A stretch of DNA of 64,000 nt from UBA1205 sp045534635 (GTDB lineage: Bacteria; Bacteroidota; Bacteroidia; Bacteroidales; WCHB1-69). The DNA lies in the NCBI GenBank assembly GCA_045534635.1, contig JAZSKB010000039.1, positions 83,805-147,804 on the forward strand. The letters are read 5' to 3'. Position numbers and translations under genes: made by a program. The notes under the pieces were generated by a model. That model saw only the letters and a program-made list of their open reading frames with translations. It did not search any database and was not told the DNA's origin. Numbering within the stretch: position 1 is the stretch's first letter; each line of letters starts with the position of its first letter. Below are positions 63,208 through 64,000 of this stretch, one piece after another.

Positions 63208-63810
63208 ATGCAACAACCTGAACTTATTTTAATTGCTAATCATCAAATGGGGTGGTCGCCTAAAATTGATTTTGGGAATATTTTTCATATTGAAACTATT
63301 GCTCCTTTTATCAATAATTATGCTAATGCTTATTACCAACTTACTAATAATATAATTTCTACAAAATACAATTTTGCACAACCTCAAAAAAAGGATGATG
63401 GCTCTTGGATTTATCATCTTTGTGGTATTGATATTCGTTTACAAAAAAATATCATTCAATGGAACTTCCCTTTTATTTTCCGAGCGATGATAGATTTTAA
63501 ACCTTTGCAATATGCTGTTTTTCAGTTGGTTTCAACTTCTCTATTCCCTTTAAAATCTACTGATTGGGCTATATTTCCTTCTTTTTGGATTTACAAAACA
63601 ATTACCATTCGTAATCAATGGCAAAAAGAACGTTTAGAAAAAATGCAAACGAAAATTGTTCACGAAAGTCTTTCTTTTAAACGCTCTCTGCTCAATTTAG
63701 AACATTGCCTTGGAAAACCTTCAAAAGCCATTTCCGACATTGCTCAAAATCAATACAAATCTTGGTGGAAACATTCTATAGGCGATACTTTAGATATAAT
63801 TTCTAATTAA
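63208..63810 (+). CDS. Hypothetical protein
   Basis: A 200-residue protein without signal peptide or clear transmembrane segment. It is rich in aromatic residues (W, F, Y), with IANHQMGWSPKIDFGNIFHI near the N-terminus and a basic middle. No family recognised. It begins just 8 bases after the terminator of the DUF1015 gene; the ATG at 63208 is the only good start. Confidence 0.6.
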   Translation: MQQPELILIANHQMGWSPKIDFGNIFHIETIAPFINNYANAYYQLTNNIISTKYNFAQPQKKDDGSWIYHLCGIDIRLQKNIIQWNFPFIFRAMIDFKPLQYAVFQLVSTSLFPLKSTDWAIFPSFWIYKTITIRNQWQKERLEKMQTKIVHESLSFKRSLLNLEHCLGKPSKAISDIAQNQYKSWWKHSIGDTLDIISN

Positions 63811-63840
63811 TTTGATGCTATTATAAAAAATATTCCTTTT

Positions 63841-64000
63841 TCAATAAATCTGTTCTTGACGGGACATTTTTAAATAAACTACACTATCGGATATTATGCC
63901 AAAATGTTCTGTTTCAAAACTTTCTTCTTTTATATCATGCCACGGCATTGGACGATAATAAACACTATCTCTTCTTGTGTAATAGATTTTTTGTATCTTC
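63841..64000 (-). CDS. C-terminal end of an unknown protein, 5' part off the window
   Basis: Open frame read from the window edge (53 codons) to a TGA at 63841-63843, giving ...YYTRRDSVYYRPMPWHDIKE and ending SRQEQIY. No family recognised. Converges on the hypothetical gene at 63208-63810. Confidence 0.5.
   Translation of the reverse strand, partial: KIQKIYYTRRDSVYYRPMPWHDIKEESFETEHFGIISDSVVYLKMSRQEQIY

Overview
The window is low-GC chromosomal DNA from a member of the Bacteroidota, most likely Bacteroidales-like and probably anaerobic. The signs are repeated TAnnTTTG promoter -7 boxes, A-rich leaders with little Shine-Dalgarno sequence, Zn-free (C-minus) ribosomal proteins L36 and S4, a str-S10-spc-alpha cluster without tuf, and typical lineage genes (YbbR-like protein, DUF1573 lipoprotein, GH3-beta-lactamase fusion, a 1420-residue dehydratase activase, a large outer-membrane protein with an N-terminal IPIQPEGN-type signature). 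No tRNA, rRNA, CRISPR array or transposase gene was seen.

Layout. 1-1351: two overlapping beta-class DNA methyltransferases on the minus strand; the first-translated one is complete and the second runs off the left edge. A structured leader lies upstream. 1700-2000: cluster of dispersed hairpin repeats. 2050-10001: plus-strand housekeeping genes (dnaG-priA; DUF1573 lipoprotein, yajC, ybbR-like, ribBA, O-methyltransferase). 10012-10512: NlpE-like lipoprotein gene broken by two frameshifts. 10661-28574: one uninterrupted minus-strand ribosomal cluster running rpsL to rplQ, including secY, map, infA, rpmJ and rpoA. 29170-34059: TetR regulator and giant activase. 34230-36838: type II restriction-modification cassette (B3-like REase plus C5 methyltransferase) bracketed by 54-bp imperfect inverted repeats, with its own structured leader. 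36908-40819: lpdA-fabD-pepE-PHP phosphatase operon. 41143-57303: outer-membrane protein, murD/MerR pair, sppA, S41 protease, radical SAM and GME-fold genes, nucleotide-metabolism trio, GH3-beta-lactamase. 57450-61625: four-gene minus-strand operon of unusual content. 61908-end: DUF1015 protein, a hypothetical, and a partial gene.

The best candidate for an undescribed system is 57450-61625: a small one-TM protein, a GHKL-type ATPase, a phosphoribosyltransferase-like protein, and a calcineurin-type phosphoesterase fused through a Glu-rich linker to a second phosphoribosyltransferase-like domain. The first two genes overlap by ATGA, the next junction is 3 bp, and the last two overlap by 14 bp, so they are almost certainly co-expressed. 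The domain mix (ATPase switch, nucleotide-binding PRTase folds, phosphoesterase, membrane anchor) resembles bacterial conflict or nucleotide-signalling cassettes; that function is inference.

The second point of interest is that both DNA-methyltransferase operons are preceded by long structured leaders. Each ends in a hairpin followed by the same 12 bases (TTTTTTATGTCC on the transcribed strand). In one, the closing stem and the terminator-like stem compete for the same bases, as in an attenuator. The C5 methyltransferase start is also abutted by a perfect 10-bp inverted repeat. Together these suggest RNA-level or operator-level control of restriction-modification expression.
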